Positions 6,400 to 15,300 of a stretch of 17,309 nucleotides of DNA are shown here, one piece after another. The translations under genes and the position numbers were made by a program. The notes under the pieces are model-generated. The model saw only the letters and a list, made by a program, of their open reading frames with translations. It did no database searches and was not told where the DNA came from. Numbering within the stretch: the first letter of the stretch is position 1; each line of letters begins with the position of its first letter. The stretch comes from RZYP01 sp964386405. GTDB lineage: Bacteria > Bacillota > Negativicutes > Acidaminococcales > Acidaminococcaceae. The stretch spans positions 1-17,309 of the forward strand of contig CAYLRW010000038.1 of assembly GCA_964386405.1 (NCBI GenBank). Direction: 5' to 3'.

Positions 6400-7059
6400 T
6401 TATTTTCTCGCAAAAGTGTTCAGCCACAGCTCCGGTTTATCGGGGCGCACATCCTTGGCAATCCATTGCTCAATAATCTCTAAGGAACGTCCGCTCTTTT
6501 GCAGGAAGTCGGCAAAGCGTGCCTCGTTCAGGTCCGTATAGTATCTGCCAGTACGTTCACCCTCGAAGGCACCATATTTGAACGACATATAGAAGACAGC
6601 ACCCGGCTTCGCGAAATCAATTACCTTGGCCAGTATACCCGGCAATTCTTCCGAATGAACATGCAAGAGTGACGCACTAGCCCAGATCGCGTCGAAAGAG
6701 GCCAAAGGCAGAACCAGATCCTTGAAATCCGACACGATAACTTCCTGTCCGATCAATTCACTGGCAAACTTCGCCAATTCTAAGGAACCATCCACTGCCG
6801 TGACCCGAAAGCCTTGCTGCAGGAAACACAAGCTGTCACGCCCGCTGCCGCAGCCCAAATCAAGAATATGCGCACCCTTTGGCAAGAACGCGAGAAACTT
6901 TTCCTGCGCCAGCGACATATCGGCTTCCAGTGTCGAAGCAATAAATTCTTCCGTATTTTTCGCATAGTAGTTCAAAGTATTGTCCAAATAGATCAACTCC
7001 AAATCTTTGTGCGTTAGTGAGCGTTTTCCTGACATCAGGAAAATATTCTGCAAGCGCAT
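6400..7059 (-). CDS. Class I SAM-dependent methyltransferase
   Basis: The protein contains motif I ILDLGCGSGRD, then FRVTAVDGSLELAKFA and FDAIWASASLLHV (motif IV area). YMSFKYGAFEGERTGRYY, near the C-terminus, is a pattern seen in small TehB-like methyltransferases. The substrate is unknown. The start is uncertain. A TTG at 7077 lacks a properly spaced site. The ATG at 7059 has GGAG twelve bases upstream. A TTG at 6987 has TTTGGAG eight bases upstream and would begin right before NYYAKNTEEF, where family members usually start. The gene begins only a few bases after the nitroreductase stop, so the two are probably cotranscribed. Confidence 0.8.
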   Translation of the reverse strand: MRLQNIFLMSGKRSLTHKDLELIYLDNTLNYYAKNTEEFIASTLEADMSLAQEKFLAFLPKGAHILDLGCGSGRDSLCFLQQGFRVTAVDGSLELAKFASELIGQEVIVSDFKDLVLPLASFDAIWASASLLHVHSEELPGILAKVIDFAKPGAVFYMSFKYGAFEGERTGRYYTDLNEARFADFLQKSGRSLEIIEQWIAKDVRPDKPELWLNTFARK

Positions 7060-7085
7060 TAGAACTGTTTTCTCCAATCCCTGCT

Positions 7086-7754
7086 TCAGATGTATTCTAC
7101 GATAGCGCTGAGTTCCTGCCGTGTCTTTGGATGTGCCGAATCACCTGCGCGGTAACCAAAGCCAGCCATTACAGAAACGCCGAAATGTTCGCTGTCCAGA
7201 ATGCCTTCCTTCGTCAGCATCTCTTCTACGTCAGTCCTGTTGAAACCCTCAATAGGACAAGAATCAATCCCCAGCTCCGCAGCTGCGGTCAGCATATTAC
7301 CCAAAGCGATATAGGTCTGTTTGCACGACCAGTCAAAAAGAGCGCGTTCACTGGAGAGCAGGTCAAAATTATTTTTCTGGAAGTTTTCATATGCAGCACG
7401 CTTGGCCGTTACAATTTCCGGTGACAATTTCTGCATATCCGACATTATGTGCGTTATATATGGTGCCTCGTAATGCATATCGGCCTTTTTTCTGGCCAGA
7501 ATGATCACGAAATGACTTGCACCCTTTAAACTGTTTTGTGCGCCCCAAGCCAGAGGGAAAAGTTTATCTTTAATGGCTTGATTTTGGATTACCAGGAACT
7601 TCCAAGGTTCAAAGCCAAAAGAGCTTGGTGACAAACGCCCTACTTCCAATATTGTGGCGAAGTCCTCCTGGCTGATAATCTTCTCCGGATCAAAACTCTT
7701 GCAGGCAAAACGAAAATTCATTACCTCTAATATTTTTTGTTGAGTGCTGTTCAT
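7086..7754 (-). CDS. NAD(P)H-dependent nitroreductase family protein (NfsB-like)
   Basis: The 222-residue protein is full length for the FMN-dependent nitroreductase fold. The N-terminal FRFACKSFDPEKIIS matches the usual RRSxRxFxxxxI start, where basic residues contact the FMN phosphate. SPSSFGFEPWKFLVI (about 42-56) is the typical substrate and FMN segment. CKQTYIALGNMLTAAAELGIDSCPIEGF and GVSVMAGFGYRAGD form the conserved second half. Such enzymes reduce nitroaromatics, quinones or flavins, and the natural substrate cannot be told here. The ATG at 7754 has GGAGG seven bases upstream and a promoter further up. It heads a probable two-gene unit with the methyltransferase. Confidence 0.9.
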   Translation of the reverse strand: MNSTQQKILEVMNFRFACKSFDPEKIISQEDFATILEVGRLSPSSFGFEPWKFLVIQNQAIKDKLFPLAWGAQNSLKGASHFVIILARKKADMHYEAPYITHIMSDMQKLSPEIVTAKRAAYENFQKNNFDLLSSERALFDWSCKQTYIALGNMLTAAAELGIDSCPIEGFNRTDVEEMLTKEGILDSEHFGVSVMAGFGYRAGDSAHPKTRQELSAIVEYI

Positions 7755-7789
7755 AACTAATCCTCCTTCGCATTAACAGATTCTATTAT

Positions 7790-7818
7790 TTGATACCTAA
7801 TGAAACACGTTGTGACAA
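7790..7818 (-). promoter_or_regulatory. Probable promoter of the nitroreductase gene
   Basis: TTGTCA (7818-7813) and TATCAA (7795-7790) are separated by 17 bases and lie about 35 bp before the ATG. Each matches the sigma-70 consensus at four or five positions. Confidence 0.45.
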
Positions 7819-7974
7819 TTCAGGACCGTGCCCAAAGTTTATTCTTCTGAATGCACTTACAGTATAGCATTTATCGGCAAATTTGCGATGATTTCGTTTT
7901 ATTTCATACGACTTTTTCTTAACTAGTTCACCAACCTTTCACACTTCTGTCGAAGATTTTTCCAATTTTGGCGT

Positions 7975-7980
7975 TATAAT
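7975..7980 (+). promoter_or_regulatory. -10 box for the KTSC-like gene
   Basis: A perfect TATAAT lies 24 bp before the TTG start codon. No good -35 sequence is seen at the proper distance, so the promoter call is tentative. Confidence 0.35.
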
Positions 7981-8003
7981 CGTTTTCAAAGGATGTGATT
8001 TAG

Positions 8004-8228
8004 TTGCTTCTGTTAGAAAAACGTAATTTAAAGGGAATTAAATCTACCGGTTTTTCCGGCAAACACTTAGGAGTCAAATTAGAAGGTAATGTGCTTATTG
8101 TTTTTTATAACATCCCTGAATCAGTACACCAAAAACTACTATTATCGAAAGAACCTCTGGAGTATTTAAATTCTTTGAAATCAAGATTTCGTTGTGAAGA
8201 CTACGGCCCCATTGCTGTTGGCAGCTAA
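8004..8228 (+). CDS. KTSC-domain-like small protein
   Basis: This 74-residue product is the only supported plus-strand gene of the window. It resembles the KTSC domain: IKSTGFSGKHLGVKLEGNVL, then VFYNIPESVHQKLL, then EYLNSLKSRF. This follows the family order of a small beta hairpin, the Y-x-x-V/I-P motif and a helix ending near the chain end. The exact K-T-S-C residues are not conserved, so the assignment is moderate. The start is TTG; AAAGGATGTGAT just upstream matches the anti-16S sequence at 11 of 12 positions, which supports this codon. A terminator follows 18 bp after the stop. KTSC proteins have no firmly established function. Confidence 0.65.
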   Translation: MLLLEKRNLKGIKSTGFSGKHLGVKLEGNVLIVFYNIPESVHQKLLLSKEPLEYLNSLKSRFRCEDYGPIAVGS

Positions 8229-8246
8229 TATTACTAGAACAAAAGA

Positions 8247-8278
8247 AACGCCCGGGAATAATTTCCCAGGCGTTTTTT
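8247..8278 (+). terminator. Bidirectional rho-independent terminator
   Basis: AACGCC-C-GGGAA pairs with TTCCC-A-GGCGTT around the loop TAAT, followed by six T on the plus strand. The single C/A mismatch becomes a G-U wobble in the minus-strand RNA, which is followed by TTTCTTTTGTT. It therefore serves both the KTSC-like gene and the secreted protein gene that ends at 8292. Confidence 0.85.
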
Positions 8279-8291
8279 GTTCTTGCAACAA

Positions 8292-8702
8292 CTATATCTT
8301 TGTGCCCTGCCCATTCATTATCATCGTAATGACAGCCTGGCAAGCCATGTCCATGACCGAGCCTTGTTCTATCTTTTCCAGTTTGCCCGGACTCTTGACC
8401 GCATCAGCAAACTGATCATTTATATAAAGAATCATCTCATTTACTATGTAGGTATCGTCATTAATATAGTACTTAATTTGGTAGATGTCATCTTCTTTAT
8501 CGGCTGGTGTCACCGATGCTAAGTCAAAAAGTATATATTCCTTCGTATACCTGATATCAGTCTTATCGATATAAAAAGTTGAATTTCCTTGCTTGGTATT
8601 AATACTTTCCCATCTTTCCGGATGAATGGTAATAACGCTGGCAGAACAAATAGAACTCATGGATATCAGGAGGGCGAACAGGATCAACAACACTTTTTTC
8701 AT
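8292..8702 (-). CDS. Secreted hypothetical protein
   Basis: The 136-residue product starts with MKKVLLILFALLISMSSICS, a clear Sec signal peptide with likely cleavage after residue 21 (CSA). There is no acceptable lipobox, since isoleucine precedes the cysteine. The mature part contains ERWESINTKQGNSTFYID and later IKYYINDDTYIVNE, a pattern reminiscent of small surface-adhesin-E-like proteins of Negativicutes; this family assignment is only suggestive. AAGGCGGTG precedes the ATG at 8702 by about six bases. It follows the DJ-1/PfpI gene by 59 bp and may be cotranscribed with it. It ends 14 bp before the shared terminator. Confidence 0.75.
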   Translation of the reverse strand: MKKVLLILFALLISMSSICSASVITIHPERWESINTKQGNSTFYIDKTDIRYTKEYILFDLASVTPADKEDDIYQIKYYINDDTYIVNEMILYINDQFADAVKSPGKLEKIEQGSVMDMACQAVITMIMNGQGTKI

Positions 8703-8761
8703 CAGAACACCGCCTTCTGTATTAATTTATAATTTTTTTGACACATATATTCTTCTCTTTC

Positions 8762-9340
8762 TCAGATTTTCGTTACATCAATCGCATATTCGATATTGTC
8801 AGCAGCTTGCTGCGCCACCGCCACGCCAAATTCTTCCTTCAATATATAAAGCCCTAACTCAATGCCAGAGCTTACTCCGGCACCAGTAATGATATTGTTC
8901 TCATGTACAACTTTTTGCGGTAATACCTCCACTGAATACGCCGCCAATTCCTCAAACGCAGTATGATAGGTAGTTGCCTTTTTCCCGGTCAGCAAACCCG
9001 CTTCGGCAAGCAAAAATGCTCCTGTACAGACAGAAGTAATATACTTTGCCTTCTTGGCCTGCTGCTGAATAAATTTTTGTATGGCGATATTTTTCATCGC
9101 TGCGTATCGGCCTTTGCCGCCAGGTACCACCAAAATATCCAATTGGGGGCAGTTTGCCATGGTCACATCCGGTATTATTTTCATGCCGTTAAAGGCTTCA
9201 ACCGGCTCCGCCGTTTCCGCAATCAGCATCACCTTAGTGCTTTCCGGTCTTATTTTATTAATATAGCTGAGCACTTCGAACGGCCCCACAAAATCTAATT
9301 CTTCCACTCGCGGAAACAACAAAACACCTACGGTTAACAT
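8762..9340 (-). CDS. DJ-1/PfpI family protein, isonitrile hydratase-like
   Basis: The 192-residue protein belongs to the class I glutamine amidotransferase-like superfamily. LLFPRVEELDFVGPFEVL at the start, VVPGGKG at about 71-77 and SVCTGAFLLAEAGLL at 103-117 place the nucleophile at Cys105. TTYHTAF follows at 123-129. The LDFVGPFEVL segment with Asp16 resembles isonitrile hydratases and the sensor domains of GlxA-type regulators, but there is no attached DNA-binding domain. Substrate is unknown. An upstream in-frame start at 9427 exists; I choose the ATG at 9340 because GAAGGAG lies eight bases before it and the family begins there. It starts 22 bp after the MBL-fold gene, so both are likely one operon. 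Confidence 0.85.
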   Translation of the reverse strand: MLTVGVLLFPRVEELDFVGPFEVLSYINKIRPESTKVMLIAETAEPVEAFNGMKIIPDVTMANCPQLDILVVPGGKGRYAAMKNIAIQKFIQQQAKKAKYITSVCTGAFLLAEAGLLTGKKATTYHTAFEELAAYSVEVLPQKVVHENNIITGAGVSSGIELGLYILKEEFGVAVAQQAADNIEYAIDVTKI

Positions 9341-9362
9341 CGACTTCACTCCTTCAAATTGT

Positions 9363-10399
9363 TCAGTTAGCTTTTCCCCATACCAGTTGATTGCTATCGA
9401 AAGCAGCCGTAATTCTGCCGGTGTCACTCAGCCATGACAGGTAGGAACGAATCGTGCTGCCCACCAGAACATACTGTTCAAAATTCATGGTCAAACCATA
9501 TTCGTCAAAAGCCTTCTTCAGGATAATCTCAAAAGTAAGTGGTTCTGCGCACCACGCAACTAAATCATCAGCGATTGCCAAGACTTTATTCTTGTTAAAT
9601 TCTGCCAGTTCCTTGATGCTGTTTGTGGCCTCAGTATGCGAAGGCACAAAGAATGCTGCCTCCATATTTTCGACCTTCGCCAAAGTATCTAAATAACCGG
9701 CAACATCATAGATAAAGGGAATGCGGTATTTGTTTAAGATTTCCTCACTGCTCAGGCAATCTGCCAGAAAAACTACGTTATCCGGCGTACGCAAGCCGAT
9801 CATATCAAAAAAATGACCCGGTAAAGCAATTACTTCCAGCTCTTTTGGGAAATCTTCATGAGGCAGATCAAGCACATCACTCTCTGCCGCCATCAGGAAC
9901 TTATGCCGGAGTGCTTTGCAAGGATAGCCGCCATACAAANNNNNNNNNNNNNNNNNNNNNNNNNNNNNNNNNNNNNNNNNNNNNNNNNNNNNNNNNNNNN
10001 NNNNNNNNNNNNNNNNNNNNNNNNNNNNNNNNNNNNNNNTGCCGCCATCAGGAACTTATGCCGGAGTGCTTTGCAAGGATAGCCGCCATACAAAAATGAT
10101 GGTTCCAGCAAAGGATATCTGGTAAATGCTGCGTCTATTCCTTTGGCGAAAATTTTGCAGCCTGTTTGTCTCTGTAGATATTGGTTGCCGCCGATGTGGT
10201 CGGCATTAGAGTGAGTATTAATGATAGCCTTGAGATGCCACCCTTTTTCATCCAAGATTTTACGTATTTTGCGGCCGGCATCCTTGTCGCTGCCGCTGTC
10301 AATCAAATACACATCTGTTTCCGATACTTTGTAAACGCCGATTTTTGCCGGGCAGTCAATATAATATGTGTTGCTGCCTACTTGAACTAATTCAAACAT
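9363..10399 (-). CDS. MBL-fold metallo-hydrolase, interrupted by an artificial gap
   Basis: Two pieces (N-terminal from 10399, C-terminal to 9363) belong to one gene split by 100 N. Collapsing the 55-base duplication and the Ns gives a continuous 293-residue protein. It carries NTHSNADHIGG at 61-71, LPGHFFDMIG at 141-150 (H144), FLADCL at 159-164 (D162) and PSHTEA at 201-206 (H203), the metal-ligand pattern of metallo-beta-lactamase-fold hydrolases. The usual HxHxDH motif is HSNADH, so the second histidine is Asn65. Residues from about 215 look like a helical and winged C-terminal domain, as in many MBL hydrolases. The ATG at 10399 has AGGGGGC eight bases upstream. Substrate is unknown; a true beta-lactamase role is unlikely. 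Confidence 0.85.
9885..9939. repeat. 55-base segment duplicated across the gap, left copy
   Basis: The 55 bases before the N run are identical to the 55 bases after it (10040-10094). This exact overlap suggests two contig ends sharing one k-mer rather than a biological repeat. Confidence 0.9.
9940..10039. other. 100-N scaffold gap
   Basis: Exactly 100 undetermined bases, the usual placeholder for a gap of unknown size. It lies inside the MBL-fold gene. Because the flanks are identical and the reading frame resumes perfectly when one copy plus the Ns is removed, the true missing length is probably zero. Confidence 0.95.
10040..10094. repeat. 55-base segment duplicated across the gap, right copy
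   Basis: Identical to 9885-9939; see the gap entry. Confidence 0.9.
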
Positions 10400-10500
10400 A
10401 AGTTGTTGCCCCCTCATAAATCTTTTTTTCTCTATAGTTGAATATCTTTAAAACCTGCCAGATGTTTAGTCTGTAACTGCTCTGCTCATCATCTTTCATG

Positions 10501-10992
10501 CTAAATCTTAATATGCAGAATTTCATTACCATGCTTCTTAATAATTGCTTCTAAGTCTTGCGGTCTTAATAAGACTGTTGCGGTGTTTTCATTTGGATGC
10601 ACACCAATCTGTTCAAAAGACAAAATATCCTCGTCAAGAACAACAGTGACTTTGCATGTACTGTCATTAAGTACGCCGAACGGTGTAACAGACCCTTTGT
10701 TAAGCCCCAAATACTTTGCCAAATCATCTTCTGAGGCAAAACCAAGAGGGCGAGAGTTCAATTCTGCTTTTATTTTTTTCAGATCAACATGTTTATCTTT
10801 TTGCAGCACGATTAAAAAATATTGGCGCTTTTTGTCATCACGCACAAATAAATTTTTGACTATGCTTTCCTTATGCGAAATGGTGAGCTGATCCATTTCT
10901 TCTATCGTATAGACGGCTGGATGCTCCATTACTTCGTAAGCAATCTGCATCTCTGCCAACACTGCAAAAACTTTTTGACGAACACTATCCAT
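10501..10992 (-). CDS. Prolyl-tRNA editing protein, ProX/YbaK family
   Basis: The 163-residue protein matches the free-standing editing domain that hydrolyses mischarged Ala-tRNA(Pro). VMEHPAVYTIEEMD lies near the N-terminus and VKNLFVRDDKKRQYFLIVL follows. Next come the lysine-rich KHVDLKKIKAELNSRPLGFASEDDLAKYLG and the hallmark GSVTPFGVLND at about residues 100-110. A late segment, IGVHPNENTATVLL, completes the fold. It acts in the cytoplasm in translation quality control. The ATG at 10992 has GAAGGG about seven bases upstream. It lies 32 bp after the beta-lactamase stop with no terminator between, so the two are probably cotranscribed. Confidence 0.9.
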   Translation of the reverse strand: MDSVRQKVFAVLAEMQIAYEVMEHPAVYTIEEMDQLTISHKESIVKNLFVRDDKKRQYFLIVLQKDKHVDLKKIKAELNSRPLGFASEDDLAKYLGLNKGSVTPFGVLNDSTCKVTVVLDEDILSFEQIGVHPNENTATVLLRPQDLEAIIKKHGNEILHIKI

Positions 10993-11024
10993 AATTTACC
11001 CTTCTTTGTCTATTGTATTCTGTC

Positions 11025-11924
11025 CTACTTCACCGGTTGGACAGCCAAGGAATCGAAAACAATCTTCGCAGCCTGCGCGATTAGTTGATCATCATACTTA
11101 GCTTCTTTTTCCGCATGCGTAGACACTATCGCTATGATGATCGGCTTTCTGTTGGGCGGCATTACTATAGCAATGTCATTTCTGGTACCATAAGAACCGC
11201 TTCCGCTCTTATCCGCAACAAGCCAATCAGCTGGCGCTCCTGCACGAATCATTTGCTTGCCTGTGACATTGCCAGCCATCCAATCAATTAGCATTTTGCG
11301 CTTATCTTCCGTTAATATATCTCCAGTCGTATATGCCTGCAAATCAATTGCCAACTGTCTCGGTGTGCTGGTATCACTGTTATCACCAGGAATTACTTCA
11401 TTTAAATGTGGTTCCAGGCGCACAGGTTCAGTAATATTATCGCCTAGTTTATTGAGAGCAGATTTAAAGCCGGTAGGTCCGCCGATATGATTGAACAAAA
11501 GATTGGCAGCCGTATTGTCGCTGAAATGCAGCGCTGCGATACAAATTTCTTCCAGTGTCATACCTTGCTCAACATGCTCTCTCGTGACAGGAGCATACGA
11601 GAGAATGTCGTCTTGACTGTATTTAACAACTTGCTTCAGTTGTGCCGGTGAGTTTTGCTGCAGCACAATCCCGACAAGCAAGGCTTTGCTGGTGGAGCAA
11701 TAAAGAAATCTTTCATCAGCGCGATACATTACTTCCTTATTAGTCTGCGTATCAAGAGCATAGACACCAAGTTTAGCGCTGTAATCTCTTTCAAGCTGAG
11801 CAAATGCTGCAGCAGATTTGCCAGCACTATTAGAGGCGGATGACTGTTTTACTTCTTTGCCGCAGCCAGTAAACAAGAAAATACCAATCAAAGCAAAGAT
11901 TGCTATGCTAACTTTATTTTTCAT
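11025..11924 (-). CDS. bla: Class A beta-lactamase, predicted lipoprotein
   Basis: The 299-residue protein has all active-site motifs of class A serine beta-lactamases: STSK at 77-80 (Ser70 nucleophile and Lys73), SDN at 135-137, and RLEPHLN at 169-175 with Glu171 as the Glu166 equivalent. KSGSG starts at 239. The N-terminus, MKNKVSIAIFALIGIFLFTGC, is a signal peptide with a lipobox-like FTGC ending at Cys21, so it is probably anchored to a membrane. The ending resembles Gram-positive class A enzymes of the BlaZ type more than TEM. Substrate range cannot be read from the sequence. AAGGAG precedes the ATG at 11924. No BlaI/BlaR regulator is nearby and no clear promoter stands out. A terminator of the next upstream gene separates it from the efflux operon. 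Confidence 0.93.
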   Translation of the reverse strand: MKNKVSIAIFALIGIFLFTGCGKEVKQSSASNSAGKSAAAFAQLERDYSAKLGVYALDTQTNKEVMYRADERFLYCSTSKALLVGIVLQQNSPAQLKQVVKYSQDDILSYAPVTREHVEQGMTLEEICIAALHFSDNTAANLLFNHIGGPTGFKSALNKLGDNITEPVRLEPHLNEVIPGDNSDTSTPRQLAIDLQAYTTGDILTEDKRKMLIDWMAGNVTGKQMIRAGAPADWLVADKSGSGSYGTRNDIAIVMPPNRKPIIIAIVSTHAEKEAKYDDQLIAQAAKIVFDSLAVQPVK

Positions 11925-12030
11925 AAGTTTTCTCCTTATGCCAGAAACTTTCCTGTTGAAGTTTTGCGAAAGATAATGAATTGCCTATATAAATCAAATA
12001 ATACTCTACAAAGACAATAATTGCCAGTAC

Positions 12031-12073
12031 AAAAAAGAAGCAGGTCACTGATATTCACCAGCTGGCCTGCTTT
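12031..12073 (-). terminator. Rho-independent terminator after the 59-residue gene
   Basis: On the minus strand AAGCAGG and CCTGCTT (12072-12066 with 12044-12038) form a 7-bp stem with a 21-base loop, followed by CTTTTTTG. It closes the transcription unit that ends with the 59-residue gene and insulates the beta-lactamase gene. Confidence 0.65.
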
Positions 12074-12096
12074 CTTATTATATGTTGAAACAATAT

Positions 12097-12276
12097 TTAT
12101 ATTTTCTTGTCGCAACATCGCTTTACTTCGTAGTCTTTAATAGCCTTACTTTTATAAAGATAGCCAAAGTCACTGTCATAAACAACCAGTTTGCAATCAA
12201 TCAATTCGGTTGTTTCAATTTCTTCCTTGCCATTGTCAAAGTAGTATCTGCCGTTTTTTTGATAACTTCTAAGCAT
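12097..12276 (-). CDS. Small hypothetical protein (59 residues)
   Basis: The ATG at 12276 follows a strong GGGAGGTG site by about six bases. An in-frame TTG at 12285 is less suitable because it overlaps the site. The product begins MLRSYQKNGRYYFDNGKEE and is charged and tyrosine-rich with a basic C-terminus (VKRCCDKKI). No signal peptide or membrane segment is seen and I do not recognise the family. It lies 104 bp downstream of the RND pump gene on the same strand, with no terminator between, and is followed by a terminator. It may therefore be the last gene of the efflux operon. Confidence 0.55.
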   Translation of the reverse strand: MLRSYQKNGRYYFDNGKEEIETTELIDCKLVVYDSDFGYLYKSKAIKDYEVKRCCDKKI

Positions 12277-12380
12277 AGTCAACACCTCCCATCCTCAATT
12301 AATATTGCAGTATTTTTGCGACAGAATACTGATTTCCAGTTATTTGCTTTGTCTTTTTTCGCTGATAGCCGCCTGAACAG

Positions 12381-15300
12381 TTAGTCTTCCTCTTTCACTT
12401 TATACCACGCAGCGTACATCGCTGGCAGGACAAACAAAGTCAAAAGCGTTGCGCCTAACAGTCCCCCGGCAATTGCCACCGCCATCGGTCCCCAGAACGG
12501 ACTGGCAATCAAAGGCAGCATGCCCAAGATAGCTGCCGCAGCCGTCAGCATAATAGGACGAAATCTAAGTACTGCCGAATTGATAATAGCATTCCAAGGC
12601 GACTGCCCTTCCTTCAAATGCTGTTCTATCTGGTCGATCAGAATGACTGAATTCCTGATGATCATGCCGGCTAAAGCCAATATCCCTAATTCCGCCACAA
12701 ACCCTAAAGGCCGCTGCGTCAATAATAGGGAAATGCTGACACCGATCATACCGAGCGGAGCAGTCAAGGCCGCCAAGACAGCCAAAGATACTTTTTGCAG
12801 CTGCACCATAAGCAGCGTAATAATCACGATAACCATCATCGGCACCGGCTGCATCAGCAAAGCTGTCGACTGTGCACTTTTTTCCATATAACCGGCCGGT
12901 TCAATCGAATAACCCTGGGGCAGACTGGCCCTGAGTCCTTGCAGGTCGTCATTGATTTTGGCGGTTGCGTCATTACCAGTTATGCCGCCGGTCACATCGG
13001 CACGAACGGTGATCGTCGGTTTCAAATTACGCCGCCAAATCAATCCGTCCTCGCCTTCATAGCTGATATTAGCGATTTGCGCCAGCGGGACATACTTCCC
13101 GTTGCCGATATGAATCGGCATATCTTTGATAGCCGCTAAATCTTTTCTGTTCTGCGCATCCAGGCGGAAAACGATGTCGATAGTCCGGTCTGCCTGCCTG
13201 AATTCTGCTACAGTAGCCCCGGATAATTGAGTCTGCAGATCCAAGGCCAGACTATGACTATCTATGCCAAGCATCCTCGCCTTACCTTGGTCGATATCCA
13301 GATGCATGACCTTACTCATTTCATTCCAGTCGTAGTTGATATTTTTCAGCTGCGAATCATCTGTCATGACCTTGCCCACTTCTTGCGCCAAAGTCCGGAC
13401 CTTGTCATGGTCGTTGCCCGAAACACGGAACATAACCGGATAAGCCACAGGCGGCCCTGTCTGAATGACCTTCGTATAGCCTTGCACACTATCGAACTCA
13501 TCTGTGAAAAGCTTGTTGATCTTAGCATCCAGCCTTTGTCTCGCTGCAACATCTTTCGTAGTAATGATGAACTGGCAGTAATTCTCCATAGGCAGGACCG
13601 GATCAAAGGTCAAAACAAAGCGCGGCGAACCTTGTCCTACATAATAGCTGTAATTAACGATATCCGGATCATCCTTGAGATATTCCGCCATCCTTTTGGC
13701 CTGTTCGCCGGTAGCCTTGATGGAGGAACCTCTCGGCAGCGTCATTTCGGCAATAAGCTCCGGTCTGATCGAAGGCGGGAAAAACTCACTTTTTACAAAA
13801 CTCATCAAACCGACTGACCCTATGAATAAAACAACCGTTAGGGTCAAAACTAGTTTTCTTTTTCTGAGACACCAAGACAAGAGCTGTTTGAAGATTTGGT
13901 AGAATTTTTTGTCATAAGGATCATGATTTTGTTCTTCTATCTTCGGCTTGATCAGGAGAGTGCCCAAAAGCGGCACTACCAGGACCGATACCAACCAGGA
14001 AATCAATAGTGCAATAGATACCACCACAAAGATGCTGTTCGTGAACTCCGCGGCGTTGCCCTTTGCAAAGCCAATCGGTATAAACCCGGCACAGGTAACC
14101 AAGGTTCCTGTCAGCATCGGAAACGAAGTTGCCGTATAGGCGAAGCAAGCCGCCTTGAAACGATCCCAGCCTGCTTCCAGCTTGACGCTCATCATTTCCA
14201 CGGAAATAATCGCATCATCGACGAGCAAGCCCAAGGAAATAATCAAAGCACCCAGCGATACCTTGTGCAAGCCGATACCCAAACCATACATAGCGGCAAA
14301 AACGCCCGCAATAACTAACGGGATGCTGAGCGCTACTACGATGCCTGTCCTGTAGCCTAAGCTCAGGAAGCTGACGATCAGCACAATTACTACTGCTTCA
14401 AAGAGCGATTTGACAAACTCATGGATTGAGTCCTGTACCACCTTCGGCTGATTGGACACCTGGTCTATTTGCAGTCCATAAGGCAGTTCTTTCTCTATCT
14501 GGGCAATTTTGTTGTCCAGATCATTGCCAAGCTGCAAGATATTGCCGCCCTTATCCATCGAGAGTGCGATCCCGATTGCCGGCTGACCGTTGTAAAACAT
14601 TTGCGGATCTTTAGGATCCACGTAACCGCTTTTAATCTTCGCTATGTCTTCCAACGCAAAGGTACGTCCATTCGCTCTGATGGGTATTTTCTTCAGGTCC
14701 TCCAGATTTTCAAACATTCCGGAAAAACGCAGATAAACATTATCCTGAGATGTTTCCACCATGCCCGAAGGCGTCATTGCATTCTGGCCGGCAATCGTGC
14801 TTGATATCAAACTGGGATCAATGCCCAGCTGCGCCAGTTTGCTGCTCTCAATCTCCACATAGACTTTTTCTTCCTGAACACCTATCAGCTCAACTTTTTT
14901 CACATTCTTGACGCCGAGCAGCTCGCGCCGGATCTTTTCCGCATTGCTGCGCATTTCTTCATATGAAAAACCGTCGCTGGTCAAAGCATAAATGCTGCCG
15001 TAAACATCATCAAAGCGATCGTTGAAATATACTCCCTGTACCTCCGAAGGGAGCGTATTCTTCATGTCGTTGACGAGATTGCGTACCTCCAGCCACGTAG
15101 GCCTTACATCTTTTTCCGGCACCGTCTCTTTCAAATAAACAAAGATGACAGCCTGTCCCGGTTTGGAATAGCTGGTGATGTAATCGATCCCCGGCGTATC
15201 CTGAAGCTTCTTTTCAATCTTGTCCGTTACCTGTTCCTCTATCTGCTGCGCACTGGCACCAGGCCAAACAGCCGTTACCACCATTTGCCTGATAACAAAA

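Noticed and set aside
9885..10094. 55-bp direct repeat as a biological duplication or mobile element target site
   Set aside because: It flanks an exact 100-N gap and collapsing it restores the reading frame, so an assembly artefact is far more likely.
11936..12118. 60-codon open frame on the minus strand
   Set aside because: It spans the terminator at 12031-12073, overlaps the end of the 59-residue gene and has no convincing start signal.
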